Below are positions 16,793 to 24,216 of a DNA stretch of 33,433 nucleotides, in pieces. The first letter of the stretch is position 1. Each line of letters opens with the position of its first letter. The stretch covers positions 1 through 33,433 of the forward strand of contig CAIJLK010000114.1 in assembly GCA_903821465.1 (NCBI GenBank). Reading direction: 5' to 3'. A model generated the notes under the pieces. That model had not been told where the DNA came from, searched no databases, and saw only the letters and a list, made by a program, of their open reading frames with translations. The DNA comes from an uncultured Bacteroidota bacterium. GTDB taxonomy: Bacteria > Bacteroidota > Bacteroidia > Chitinophagales > Chitinophagaceae. The translations under genes and the position numbers were made by a program.

Positions 16793-19351
16793 ATGATTTC
16801 TATTATGAAAATTTCTCTGCGATTTAGCGCAATTGTTTTTTTGTTGCTTTTAACTTGTATTCTTGAAACGAATGCACAGCTGCCTGCTATCAATAATAGC
16901 GCTGATATTTATATGCAGTTGAAGAAGCTGAAAGTATTGGGAAGTGTATTGTACATAGCAGCACATCCCGATGATGAGAATAATGGATTCTTACCCTATC
17001 TGGCAAAAGAAAAATTATATCGTACTGGCTATTTGAGCCTAACTAGGGGTGATGGCGGTCAGAATTTAATTGGCAGCGAACAAGGGATAGATTTAGGATT
17101 AATTAGAACACAAGAATTATTAGCCGCAAGAAGGCAGGACGGAGCAGAACAATTCTTTAGCAGGGCTTATGAGTTTGGGTTTAGTAAAAATGCTGAGGAG
17201 GCCTTAAGAATTTGGGATAAAGAAAAAATTCTAAGCGATGTGGTCTGGGTGATTCGTGAATACCAACCAGATGTGATCATTGCAAGGTTTCCAGGAGATG
17301 CAAGGGCCGGACACGGACACCATGCTGCTTCTTCTATTCTTGCATTAGAAGCGTTCACGGCTGCTGCAGATCCAAACAAATTTCCTGAGCAATTAAAGTA
17401 TGGAGTTCAACCATGGCAGGCTAAAAGAATTTTGTGGAATACATTCAATTTTGGCGGAGCCAATACAACAAGTAACGATCAGTTTAAAATTGATGTAGGC
17501 GGATACAATCCATTACTTGGGAAGAGTTATGGGGAGATAGGAGGTGAGGCAAGAAGTATGCATAAAAGTCAGGGTGAAGGCCGACCAAGAAGAAGGGGAC
17601 CCTCATTTGAATATTTCTCAACCCTTGCGGGAGATGCACCTAAAACAGAGTTGACTGATGGTATTGATATCAGTTGGAACAGAATAAAAGGTGCGGAAGG
17701 AATCGCAGAAAAGATCGATAATATCATACAAGCCTATCAATTCGAACATCCGGAAAAATCAGTGGATGCTTTAGTTGAATTGTATAAAAATATGCACCAG
17801 CTTACAAACAAATCTAACTGGGAAAATAAAAAATTGGAAGAAGTAAAGCAACTCATTATTGCTTGCAGTGGATTATTTTTTGAGGCAACAACTGATGAAG
17901 AATATGCGGTTCTCGGTGAAAGAATGAACGTCAGCTTTTTTGTAAACAAAAGAAATGATGCCAAGATTCTGCTTGAACATGTTTGGATAAATAATGCAGT
18001 AAACAATTCTTTTGATTCAACATTCCATATACCATTACCCAATAATGGGAATATCAGTTTTAATAAAAACTTTACGGTAGAAATTTCTAAAAAATTAAGT
18101 CAGCCTTATTGGTTGGCAAAAAGGCAGGACAAGATCGGAAGCTTTAATGTAGAGGATCAACTGTTGATCGGACAAGATGAGAATAAAGCAGCCTATTCTG
18201 TTAATTTCAGTTTCTCCATTAACGGGGTAACTATTACCGATCAAAAACCTGTTCAGTATAAATTTGTAGATCCAGTTAAGGGGGAATTGTATCAACCCTA
18301 TATTGTTATTACTCCCATTATCGTTTCATTAACTCCAGATGTTGTATTAACCAATGTAAAGACAGGAAACAAACAAATTGCAAATCCCAAATTGCAATTG
18401 CAATACAAATCGAATTTTGCAGCCAAACAAATTCCATTGACTATTCAATTAAAGCAGGCGGGCAAAAGCATTTTCACAAAAGACACGATCATTGATTTTG
18501 AGGCGGGTAAAATCTTTATGGAAAGTATCCTACTACCAAAAGAATTTAATAAAGAGCAAGAGCATAATATAGTAGCTGAACTGTCTACATTAATTAATAA
18601 TAAAAAGCAGGTCTATACTTCTTATTTACGTGCTATTAAGTACGATCATATTCCTGCCATTCATTATTTCTTTCAAAATAATGCATCGATTATTACCGAT
18701 GAGGTGAAAGTAACTGGCAAAAAAATTGGCTATATCACTGGTGCAGGAGATAAAGTGCCAGATGCCATTCTTCAATTAGGGTACGATCTGCAATACTTAC
18801 ATGAGGCAGATATTACAGATGAAAAATTAAAGGAATTCGATGCGATTATTTTGGGGATTCGGGCCTATAATATTTTTGAATACTTAAGTAATAAGAACGA
18901 TGTCTTTAATCGATATGTTGAAAATGGGGGAAACCTAATTGTACAATATTTGAAAAGCAATCAGATCGGTCTTAAGAAAATAAAAGTTGGTCCATATCCC
19001 TTTATGATCAATGCAGGTTCAAGGGTAACAGAAGAAAATGCAGAAGTAAGATTTATGTTGCCCCAACATTCGGTTCTGAATTACCCGAACAAGATCATTC
19101 CAACAGATTTTGATAATTGGGTACAAGAACGAAGTACTTATCAGGCTGAACAGGTAGATGCTCATTATGAAATGCCCTTGGGAATGAACGATACTGGAGA
19201 TAAACCTGGTACAGGAAGTTTGGCAATTGCAAAATATGGCAAGGGAAATTTTGCCTATGTAAGTCTAGTATTATTCAGACAATTACCAGCAGGCATACCA
19301 GGTGCCTATAAATTATTAGCTAACTTAATTGCACTCCCTAAAAACAAATAG
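16793..19351 (+). CDS. Secreted PIG-L (LmbE-like) family deacetylase with C-terminal GATase1-like domain
   Basis: PIG-L/LmbE proteins are zinc enzymes that remove acetyl groups from N-acetyl-glucosamine derivatives. The 852-aa product has a signal peptide ending near ETNAQ (about residue 29). The zinc site is IAAHPDDENNG (57-65), with the second His region ARFPGDARAGHGHHAAS (His174/His177). A TRGDGGQN segment (84-91) is also family-typical. After the enzyme domain comes a long beta-rich region. From about 640 onward, KKIGYITGAGDKVPDAILQLGYD, DAIILGIRAYN and NGGNLIVQYL look like a GATase1-like fold, paralleling the preceding M14 protein. ATG at 16793 and ATG at 16805 are both possible. A weak TTCG-N20-TATATTCG promoter-like pair ending at 16783 would favour 16805. 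The substrate is unknown; an amino-sugar or cell-wall-derived compound is a guess. Confidence 0.85.
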   Translation: MISIMKISLRFSAIVFLLLLTCILETNAQLPAINNSADIYMQLKKLKVLGSVLYIAAHPDDENNGFLPYLAKEKLYRTGYLSLTRGDGGQNLIGSEQGIDLGLIRTQELLAARRQDGAEQFFSRAYEFGFSKNAEEALRIWDKEKILSDVVWVIREYQPDVIIARFPGDARAGHGHHAASSILALEAFTAAADPNKFPEQLKYGVQPWQAKRILWNTFNFGGANTTSNDQFKIDVGGYNPLLGKSYGEIGGEARSMHKSQGEGRPRRRGPSFEYFSTLAGDAPKTELTDGIDISWNRIKGAEGIAEKIDNIIQAYQFEHPEKSVDALVELYKNMHQLTNKSNWENKKLEEVKQLIIACSGLFFEATTDEEYAVLGERMNVSFFVNKRNDAKILLEHVWINNAVNNSFDSTFHIPLPNNGNISFNKNFTVEISKKLSQPYWLAKRQDKIGSFNVEDQLLIGQDENKAAYSVNFSFSINGVTITDQKPVQYKFVDPVKGELYQPYIVITPIIVSLTPDVVLTNVKTGNKQIANPKLQLQYKSNFAAKQIPLTIQLKQAGKSIFTKDTIIDFEAGKIFMESILLPKEFNKEQEHNIVAELSTLINNKKQVYTSYLRAIKYDHIPAIHYFFQNNASIITDEVKVTGKKIGYITGAGDKVPDAILQLGYDLQYLHEADITDEKLKEFDAIILGIRAYNIFEYLSNKNDVFNRYVENGGNLIVQYLKSNQIGLKKIKVGPYPFMINAGSRVTEENAEVRFMLPQHSVLNYPNKIIPTDFDNWVQERSTYQAEQVDAHYEMPLGMNDTGDKPGTGSLAIAKYGKGNFAYVSLVLFRQLPAGIPGAYKLLANLIALPKNK

Positions 19352-19353
19352 TA

Positions 19354-19506
19354 ATGAATCTGAAACCGAGAAAAAGGATTGGGGCATTCACATTGATCTT
19401 AATAGCGCTAGGCATCGGCTTATTGATCAAGAATGTAAAATTGGGCTTGATTATTGGTTTAGGTATCGGGCTGATGGCAGGTGGATTAATGAGCAATCAT
19501 AAATAA
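19354..19506 (+). CDS. 50-aa two-helix membrane miniprotein
   Basis: This small ORF starts with ATG two bases after the PIG-L stop and ends with TAA at 19504-19506, which overlaps the next ATG by one base (TAATG). The product starts with a basic MNLKPRKR, followed by a hydrophobic helix (about residues 10-25), a short NVK turn and a second Gly-rich helix (GLIIGLGIGLMAGGLM), ending SNHK. The Gly spacing is of glycine-zipper type, which favours tight helix packing. The tight spacing with genes on both sides, ending in the symporter, argues that it is translated as part of one operon. I do not recognise a named family. A helper or regulatory subunit for the symporter is possible (inference). Confidence 0.65.
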   Translation: MNLKPRKRIGAFTLILIALGIGLLIKNVKLGLIIGLGIGLMAGGLMSNHK

Positions 19507-19625
19507 TGAGAGACAAAAATAAAATACCGCTTTTCTCTAGTTGGACGCACTGGTATCTACTAGTGTTACTGGTATTAATATCTCTAATCGGATTCTTTAT
19601 CTGGTTTACAAAATACTTTGCATGA
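19506..19625 (+). CDS. 39-aa single-pass membrane protein, putative small subunit of the symporter
   Basis: The ORF begins at the ATG of TAATG (shared with the previous stop) and ends at TGA 19623-19625, which overlaps the symporter ATG in the classic ATGA arrangement. The product has a short basic N-terminus (MRDKNKIPLFSSW), then an aromatic HWYLLVLLVL and one membrane helix (about residues 17-35), ending FTKYFA. This overall design, a tiny protein directly before a sodium:solute symporter, recalls the small partners of other SSS carriers: YjcH (DUF485) before ActP and YhdT (DUF997) before PanF in E. coli. Those are longer and I cannot show homology. Translational coupling on both sides supports that it is real. 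A simple ORF call on the symporter's longer TTG start would hide it. Confidence 0.7.
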   Translation: MRDKNKIPLFSSWTHWYLLVLLVLISLIGFFIWFTKYFA

Positions 19626-21352
19626 GTAATCTAGATTGGATAGTACTAGTTGTAACATTGCTAGGGATCATTGCATATGGTCTCTATAAAAGTCGCACTT
19701 CAAAAAGTCTGGAAGGTTACTTCCTTAGCAATCGTAGTATGCCTTGGTATTTAGTGTTGCTAAGCATTATGGGCACCCAGGCAAGTGCTATTACTTTTTT
19801 GTCTGCACCCGGACAAGCTTTTACAGATGGGATGCGATTTGTACAATACTATTTCGGATTGCCTATTGCAATGGTGATCCTGTCAGTCAGTTTTGTCCCG
19901 CTCTTTCATAAACTCAAAGTTTTTACCGCTTACGAATTTTTAGAAAACAGATTCGATATTAAGACGAGAGTTTTTACTTCTTCTTTATTTTTAATTTCAA
20001 GGGGATTGTCAACCGGTATCAGCATTTATGCACCATCTATCATACTTTCATCTCTATTAGGCTGGGATATTTTTTATACCAATATAGTAATGGGTGGCTT
20101 ATTGATTATTTATACTGTAAGCGGAGGTGCTAAAGCGGTTGCTTATACCCAGAAAATACAAATGTTCATTATATTTATTGGAATGTTTTTAGCAGGCTAT
20201 ATGATTGTTCATTACTTGCCTGCTGGAGTTGGATTTCGTGATGCTTTAAAAGTTAGCGGTGCTTCAGGAAAACTAAATGTTATAACTACAGGATTTACAG
20301 AGAAGGGGTTTGATTGGAAAGATCGTTACAATATTATCAGTGGAATTATTGGGGGTTTCTTTTTAGCATTGTCTTATTTTGGAACTGATCAGTCGCAGGT
20401 AGGAAGGTATCTAACTGCAAAGGATTGTTCGGAAAGTAAATTGGGCCTCTTAATGAATGGTTTGGTAAAAGTTCCAATGCAGTTCCTTATTTTATTATTG
20501 GGTGCGATGTTGTTTACTTTTTATCAGTTTAATCCTGCACCAATATTTTTTAATAAATCAGTTGCGCAAAAAGCTACAGCTACGCCTTATAAAGATTCAT
20601 TGAAATTGGTAGAGAATCGATTCAATGAACAACAGACAAAACAAGAAAAATGGAGCAGGGATTTTGTTTTACCAGGCAATCAATTTTTGAAAGACAGTTT
20701 GCAAAAGGGCACGCAGCAAATGTCGGTTACTCAAAAAGAGTATAAAGCTGTTTTGAAAAAAGCATTACCTCATGCCGATACCAATGACACCAACTATATT
20801 TTTCTTCGTTTTGTGGTAGACTTTTTACCTAAGGGATTGGTTGGATTATTAATTGCTATTATTTTTTTAGCAGCTTGGGGTTCTATTGCTGCTGCATTGA
20901 ATTCGCTTGCATCATGCACTATGATTGATTTCCATGTTCGCTTCCGAACAACAGCATATGATAGTAATAATGTTGAGCAATGTGCTGCTGAATACAAATT
21001 ATCAAAGTACTATACTTTGGGCTGGGGAATTTTTAGTGTGATCACTGCAGAGTTTGCAACAGGAATGGGAAGTTTAATTGAGGCAGTAAATGTTTTGGGA
21101 TCACTATTCTATGGTGTGATCCTTGGAATTTTTCTGGTTGCTTTTTATATGAAAAAAATAATGGGAAATGCGGTTTTCAGCGCTGCAATTTTAGGAGAAC
21201 TAATTGTGATCTGTTTTTTCTTTCTAGACAAATACGAAATTGTTGGCTTAGGCTTTTTATGGTTGAATGTGGTGGGTGCCTTATCTGTTGTAATATTAAG
21301 CCTGATCTTTTCTGCTATCTTACCTAAGCAACCAATTAAAACGTTTTCTTAA
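19622..21352 (+). CDS. Sodium:solute symporter (SSS family)
   Basis: The 576-aa product is a polytopic inner-membrane carrier of the SSS family, driven by a sodium (or proton) gradient. It starts MSNLDWIVLVVTLLGIIAYG, and the typical SSS stretch LEGYFLSNRSMPWYLVLLSI follows, with the sodium-site-like TQASAITFLSAPGQAF just after. The GxxxYxVSGGAKAV-type segment near 180 (YTVSGGAKAVAYTQKIQ) is also characteristic. About 13 helices can be counted. Between helices, roughly residues 303-397, lies a hydrophilic loop of about 95 residues rich in Lys and Gln that many SSS members lack. The ATG at 19622 is preferred over an upstream TTG because of the ATGA overlap with the 39-aa gene and because the helix begins there. 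The substrate is not readable. The gene's end overlaps the APC permease by 17 bases. Confidence 0.9.
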   Translation: MSNLDWIVLVVTLLGIIAYGLYKSRTSKSLEGYFLSNRSMPWYLVLLSIMGTQASAITFLSAPGQAFTDGMRFVQYYFGLPIAMVILSVSFVPLFHKLKVFTAYEFLENRFDIKTRVFTSSLFLISRGLSTGISIYAPSIILSSLLGWDIFYTNIVMGGLLIIYTVSGGAKAVAYTQKIQMFIIFIGMFLAGYMIVHYLPAGVGFRDALKVSGASGKLNVITTGFTEKGFDWKDRYNIISGIIGGFFLALSYFGTDQSQVGRYLTAKDCSESKLGLLMNGLVKVPMQFLILLLGAMLFTFYQFNPAPIFFNKSVAQKATATPYKDSLKLVENRFNEQQTKQEKWSRDFVLPGNQFLKDSLQKGTQQMSVTQKEYKAVLKKALPHADTNDTNYIFLRFVVDFLPKGLVGLLIAIIFLAAWGSIAAALNSLASCTMIDFHVRFRTTAYDSNNVEQCAAEYKLSKYYTLGWGIFSVITAEFATGMGSLIEAVNVLGSLFYGVILGIFLVAFYMKKIMGNAVFSAAILGELIVICFFFLDKYEIVGLGFLWLNVVGALSVVILSLIFSAILPKQPIKTFS

Positions 21353-22685
21353 ACGGCCATTCTTGATTGCGATTTGATTTTATTAAGAAGGCAATTAGTC
21401 CAAATCCAATTACGGATAATCCTCCCATAATCATATTGAATCCGGTTGATATAAAAACCAGTCCCCAAATAATGATCGCCAAAATAACTGGCAATGGATA
21501 TAGCGGCATTCTCCATGCGAAATGAGCTTTGCCTTTACGCTTCACCAAGAGTATTAGACCAATAGACTGACCAATAAATTGAATTAGAATACGCATGGCT
21601 AGTATGGCACTAATCACTTCGTGTAATTTAAAGAGTAGGCTAAAAACAAATGCAACTGCTCCTAACACTAATAAAGAAACATAGGGGAAATGTTTAGTGG
21701 GATGTACTTTAGCAAATACATTAAAGAAGGCGCCATCCTTAGCTGCTGCAAATGGGATCCTACTATAACCAAGCGTTGCAGAAAATACTGATGCAAATGC
21801 CACCCATAATATCAGCAAGGTTGCAATATTCGCTGCAGTAGATCCAAATAGCACTGCCACAAATTCGCTTACCACAAATTTGCTTTTCTGAATTTGTTCG
21901 AGGGGTAACACCGATGCAACACTGATGTTCATCATCAGATATAAAACAGCAATGCCAAAGATCGAAATGAACATGCTTTTAGGAATATTTTTTTCCGGAT
22001 GCATGATCTCACCACCAAGGTGACAAACATTATAGTATCCCAAATAACTATAAATAGTTTTAACGCTAGCAAATCCGAGCGCCGCCGCAAATGTATAATC
22101 CAATTTCAATCCATCGTTCATGTGCAGAATGGGTTGCATAAAATTTCCGTGAAATAATCCACCCCCAATTAGCCAAGCCATCGTTATTAAAACTCCCACC
22201 CATAGCATCACACTTATTTTCCCGATCGCTTCAATTTTTCGATATAACATTACGACTATGAGAATAACGATGCTGCCACTCATTGTTTTTCCCTGCCATT
22301 CATTAAGAGGATAGATATATCTGAAATAACTGGCGAATCCAATTGCAGCAGAAGCAATGACCAAGGGTGCTTGAATCATAGTTTGCCAAACAAAAAGAAA
22401 GCTCATTAGCTTCCCCCATTTTGGTCCAAAACCTTCTTTGAGAAAATTATAACTTCCACCTGCGAGGGGGTAGGTTGAACCAAGTTGACTCCATACCATT
22501 GCATCAACAAACGATAGAACTGCTCCTGCGATCCAAGCATACAAAAACCAAGGGCCTTGCATGATCTCTGCAACCATGCTTAAAACAACAAACGGACCGA
22601 TTCCCACCATATCGGTCATATTAATTGCGGTAGCTTGTAAAATACTTATCTTTCTGTCGAGTTTTGGCTGAGTGTCAGTAACCAT
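21336..22685 (-). CDS. APC-superfamily amino-acid permease
   Basis: This 449-aa integral membrane protein has about 12 hydrophobic helices. The first is ATAINMTDMVGIGPFVVLSMVAEI, where a G-I-G break in helix 1 forms the substrate site in APC transporters. It is followed by AWIAGAVLSFVDAMVWSQLGSTYPLAGGSYNFLKEGFG, with the conserved S/A-E/Q-L-G-S-x-x-P-x-A-G-G-x-Y pattern of the family. The length and layout fit amino-acid/polyamine permeases of the YfnA or AdiC-like group; the precise substrate cannot be read. The N-terminus (MVTDTQPKLDRKISILQ) is short and cytosolic, with ATG at 22685. The gene converges on and overlaps the sodium:solute symporter by 17 bases. It is divergent from a GH13 gene with only 40 bases between the starts, so the promoters must overlap. 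Confidence 0.92.
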   Translation of the reverse strand: MVTDTQPKLDRKISILQATAINMTDMVGIGPFVVLSMVAEIMQGPWFLYAWIAGAVLSFVDAMVWSQLGSTYPLAGGSYNFLKEGFGPKWGKLMSFLFVWQTMIQAPLVIASAAIGFASYFRYIYPLNEWQGKTMSGSIVILIVVMLYRKIEAIGKISVMLWVGVLITMAWLIGGGLFHGNFMQPILHMNDGLKLDYTFAAALGFASVKTIYSYLGYYNVCHLGGEIMHPEKNIPKSMFISIFGIAVLYLMMNISVASVLPLEQIQKSKFVVSEFVAVLFGSTAANIATLLILWVAFASVFSATLGYSRIPFAAAKDGAFFNVFAKVHPTKHFPYVSLLVLGAVAFVFSLLFKLHEVISAILAMRILIQFIGQSIGLILLVKRKGKAHFAWRMPLYPLPVILAIIIWGLVFISTGFNMIMGGLSVIGFGLIAFLIKSNRNQEWPFKKTF

Positions 22686-22725
22686 ATTGCATAAAACTAT
22701 TTCATTGTAAGGATATACAATAATT

Positions 22726-24003
22726 ATGAGTCAGATTTTTTCAACTGTTGAATGGGCCAAAGGTTCTAATATATATGAAGTAAATATTCGACAGTATACC
22801 AAAGAAGGAACATTCGCAGCATTTGCCAAACACCTTCCTAGATTAAAGGCAATGGGCGTAGAGATTCTTTGGTTAATGCCGATTACACCAATTAGTGAAA
22901 AAATTAGGCAGGGTAAGTTGGGAAGTTATTATGCATGCAGTAGTTATACGAGCATCAATCCTGAATTTGGATCGCTTAAAGATTTCAAAGATTTGGTGAA
23001 TGCGTCGCATGCAATGGGATTCAAAATCATCATTGATTGGGTAGCCAATCATACTGGTTGGGATCATCAATGGACCTTTGAGCATCCTGATTGGTATCTG
23101 AAAGATAGCAATGGCGTATTTACCGAGATCAATGGATGGCATGATGTAATTGATTTAGATTTTTCGAAAGAGCCCATGCGTAAAGCGCTAACAAAAGCCA
23201 TGCAGTACTGGGTGAAGGAATGTGATATTGATGGGTATAGATGTGATATGGCTCATTTAGTTCCTTTAGATTTCTGGATCAATGCAAGAAAGGAATGTGA
23301 GGAAACAAAACCCTTATTTTGGTTAGCCGAATGTGATGTGCCTGAGTATCATCAGGCATTCGATGCAAGTTATGCATGGGATTGGATGCATCATACTGAG
23401 AAGCATGCAAGGCAGGAAATGAGTTTGCATGAAATCAGAAATACGTTACATAAGTATTCGCAATATCCGAATCGGGCAATTAAATTATTTTTCACTACGA
23501 ATCATGATGAAAATAGTTGGAATGGAACGGAACTTGAAAAATATGGTCCACTTGCAAAAGCATGGTCCGTTTTTTCAGCAACATGGAAAGGCTTGCCTTT
23601 AATTTATAGTGGTCAGGAAATTCCGAATAAAAAACGCTTGGCATTCTTTGACAAGGATGAAATTGATTGGAATCAGCCCTTAGAAATGGAAAGTTTCTAC
23701 ACCCAATTATTGCAGATCCGTAAAACGAATAAGGCTATCTCTGAAGGAGAAACTTTTATACTGCCTTCTAATAATGATGATGCATTATTAGCATTCATGC
23801 GTAAGTCAGCCGACGATTGCATTTTAGTGATTCTTAATTTATCCACTAAAGGCAGAATTAAAATTCAAATTAATCACGGATGGTTAGAAGGTCTATTCGA
23901 AAATGTATTCTCTGGATTCCAATTTCAATTCAAGCCCGGAGAAGAGTTTGAGCTTCAAGCTGGAGAATATATTTTTTATAAGAAGATAAAAGATAAAAGA
24001 TAA
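22726..24003 (+). CDS. Cytoplasmic GH13 alpha-amylase-family enzyme
   Basis: The 425-aa protein lacks a signal peptide and contains the GH13 catalytic barrel. Conserved region I is IIIDWVANHTGWDH (101-114), region II is DIDGYRCDMAH, with nucleophile Asp174, region III is LFWLAECD, with acid/base Glu202, and region IV is FFTTNHDENSW, with His260 and Asp261. All catalytic residues are present. GSYYACSSYTSINPEFGS near 66-83 is the usual domain A/B entry. Probable substrates are malto-oligosaccharides or storage glucan. The last six or so codons (reading KKIKDKR) are made from the GATAAAA heptads of the adjacent repeat element, so the C-terminus and stop codon seem to have been supplied or altered by that element. 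The gene is divergent from the APC permease. Confidence 0.92.
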   Translation: MSQIFSTVEWAKGSNIYEVNIRQYTKEGTFAAFAKHLPRLKAMGVEILWLMPITPISEKIRQGKLGSYYACSSYTSINPEFGSLKDFKDLVNASHAMGFKIIIDWVANHTGWDHQWTFEHPDWYLKDSNGVFTEINGWHDVIDLDFSKEPMRKALTKAMQYWVKECDIDGYRCDMAHLVPLDFWINARKECEETKPLFWLAECDVPEYHQAFDASYAWDWMHHTEKHARQEMSLHEIRNTLHKYSQYPNRAIKLFFTTNHDENSWNGTELEKYGPLAKAWSVFSATWKGLPLIYSGQEIPNKKRLAFFDKDEIDWNQPLEMESFYTQLLQIRKTNKAISEGETFILPSNNDDALLAFMRKSADDCILVILNLSTKGRIKIQINHGWLEGLFENVFSGFQFQFKPGEEFELQAGEYIFYKKIKDKR

Positions 24004-24074
24004 AAGATAAAAGTGAAAAGATAAGAGTGAAGAGTGAAGAGTGAAGAATCAATCGTCTGGTGACAATATTTTTT

Positions 24075-24106
24075 AATCACCGGCATGCCGGTGATTTTCT
24101 TTAGGT
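24075..24106 (+). terminator. Hairpin 1 of repeat copy A, likely terminator for the GH13 gene
   Basis: A perfect 22-bp palindrome (24075-24096, centre GGCATGCC) is followed on the plus strand by TTCTTTAG. It lies about 70 bases after the GH13 stop, within the repeat core. Both the strong GC stem and the T-rich tail suit an intrinsic terminator of plus-strand transcription. Confidence 0.65.
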
Positions 24107-24119
24107 AGAAGTCTGTTGC

Positions 24120-24149
24120 ATAAAAAAACCCTTGGCGCAGCCAAGGGTT
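24120..24149 (-). terminator. Hairpin 2 of repeat copy A, likely terminator for degQ
   Basis: The arms AACCCTTGGC (24127-24136) and GCCAAGGGTT (24140-24149) close a 3-nt GCA loop. On the minus strand the stem is followed by a run of T (GGGTTTTTTTATG), the right direction to end transcription of degQ, whose stop lies 68 bases before. Confidence 0.75.
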
Positions 24150-24216
24150 AATCGTTTAGACAAAGACTGTCCACTCTTCACTCTTATCTCTTCACGCTTC
24201 ACTTACGCCTTAGTAT

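Larger units (their letters stand above)
23985..24202. repeat. Heptad-armed two-hairpin repeat element, copy A
   Basis: The left arm is nine uninterrupted heptanucleotides, 23985-24047 (GATAAAA four times, then GTGAAAA, GATAAGA and three GTGAAGA). A 127-nt core follows, 24046-24172, counted from GAATCAATCG. The right arm, 24173-24202, holds the inverse heptads TCTTCAC, TCTTATC, TCTTCAC, GCTTCAC. The arms form a 23-bp terminal inverted repeat with one mismatch (24013-24035 with 24173-24195). The core has two hairpins, listed separately. Copy B at 29783-30020 shares the same plan. The element fills the space between the convergent GH13 and degQ genes. No transposase gene is present in the window, so if mobile it is non-autonomous (inference). 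Confidence 0.85.

Noticed and set aside
19541..19621. Upstream TTG start of the symporter
   Set aside because: It would run through the 39-aa membrane gene in another frame; ATG 19622 forms an ATGA overlap and begins directly at the first helix.
23985..24047. Tandem short repeats as a possible CRISPR array
   Set aside because: The units are 7 bp, contiguous and without spacers, and no cas gene is present; they form repeat-element arms.
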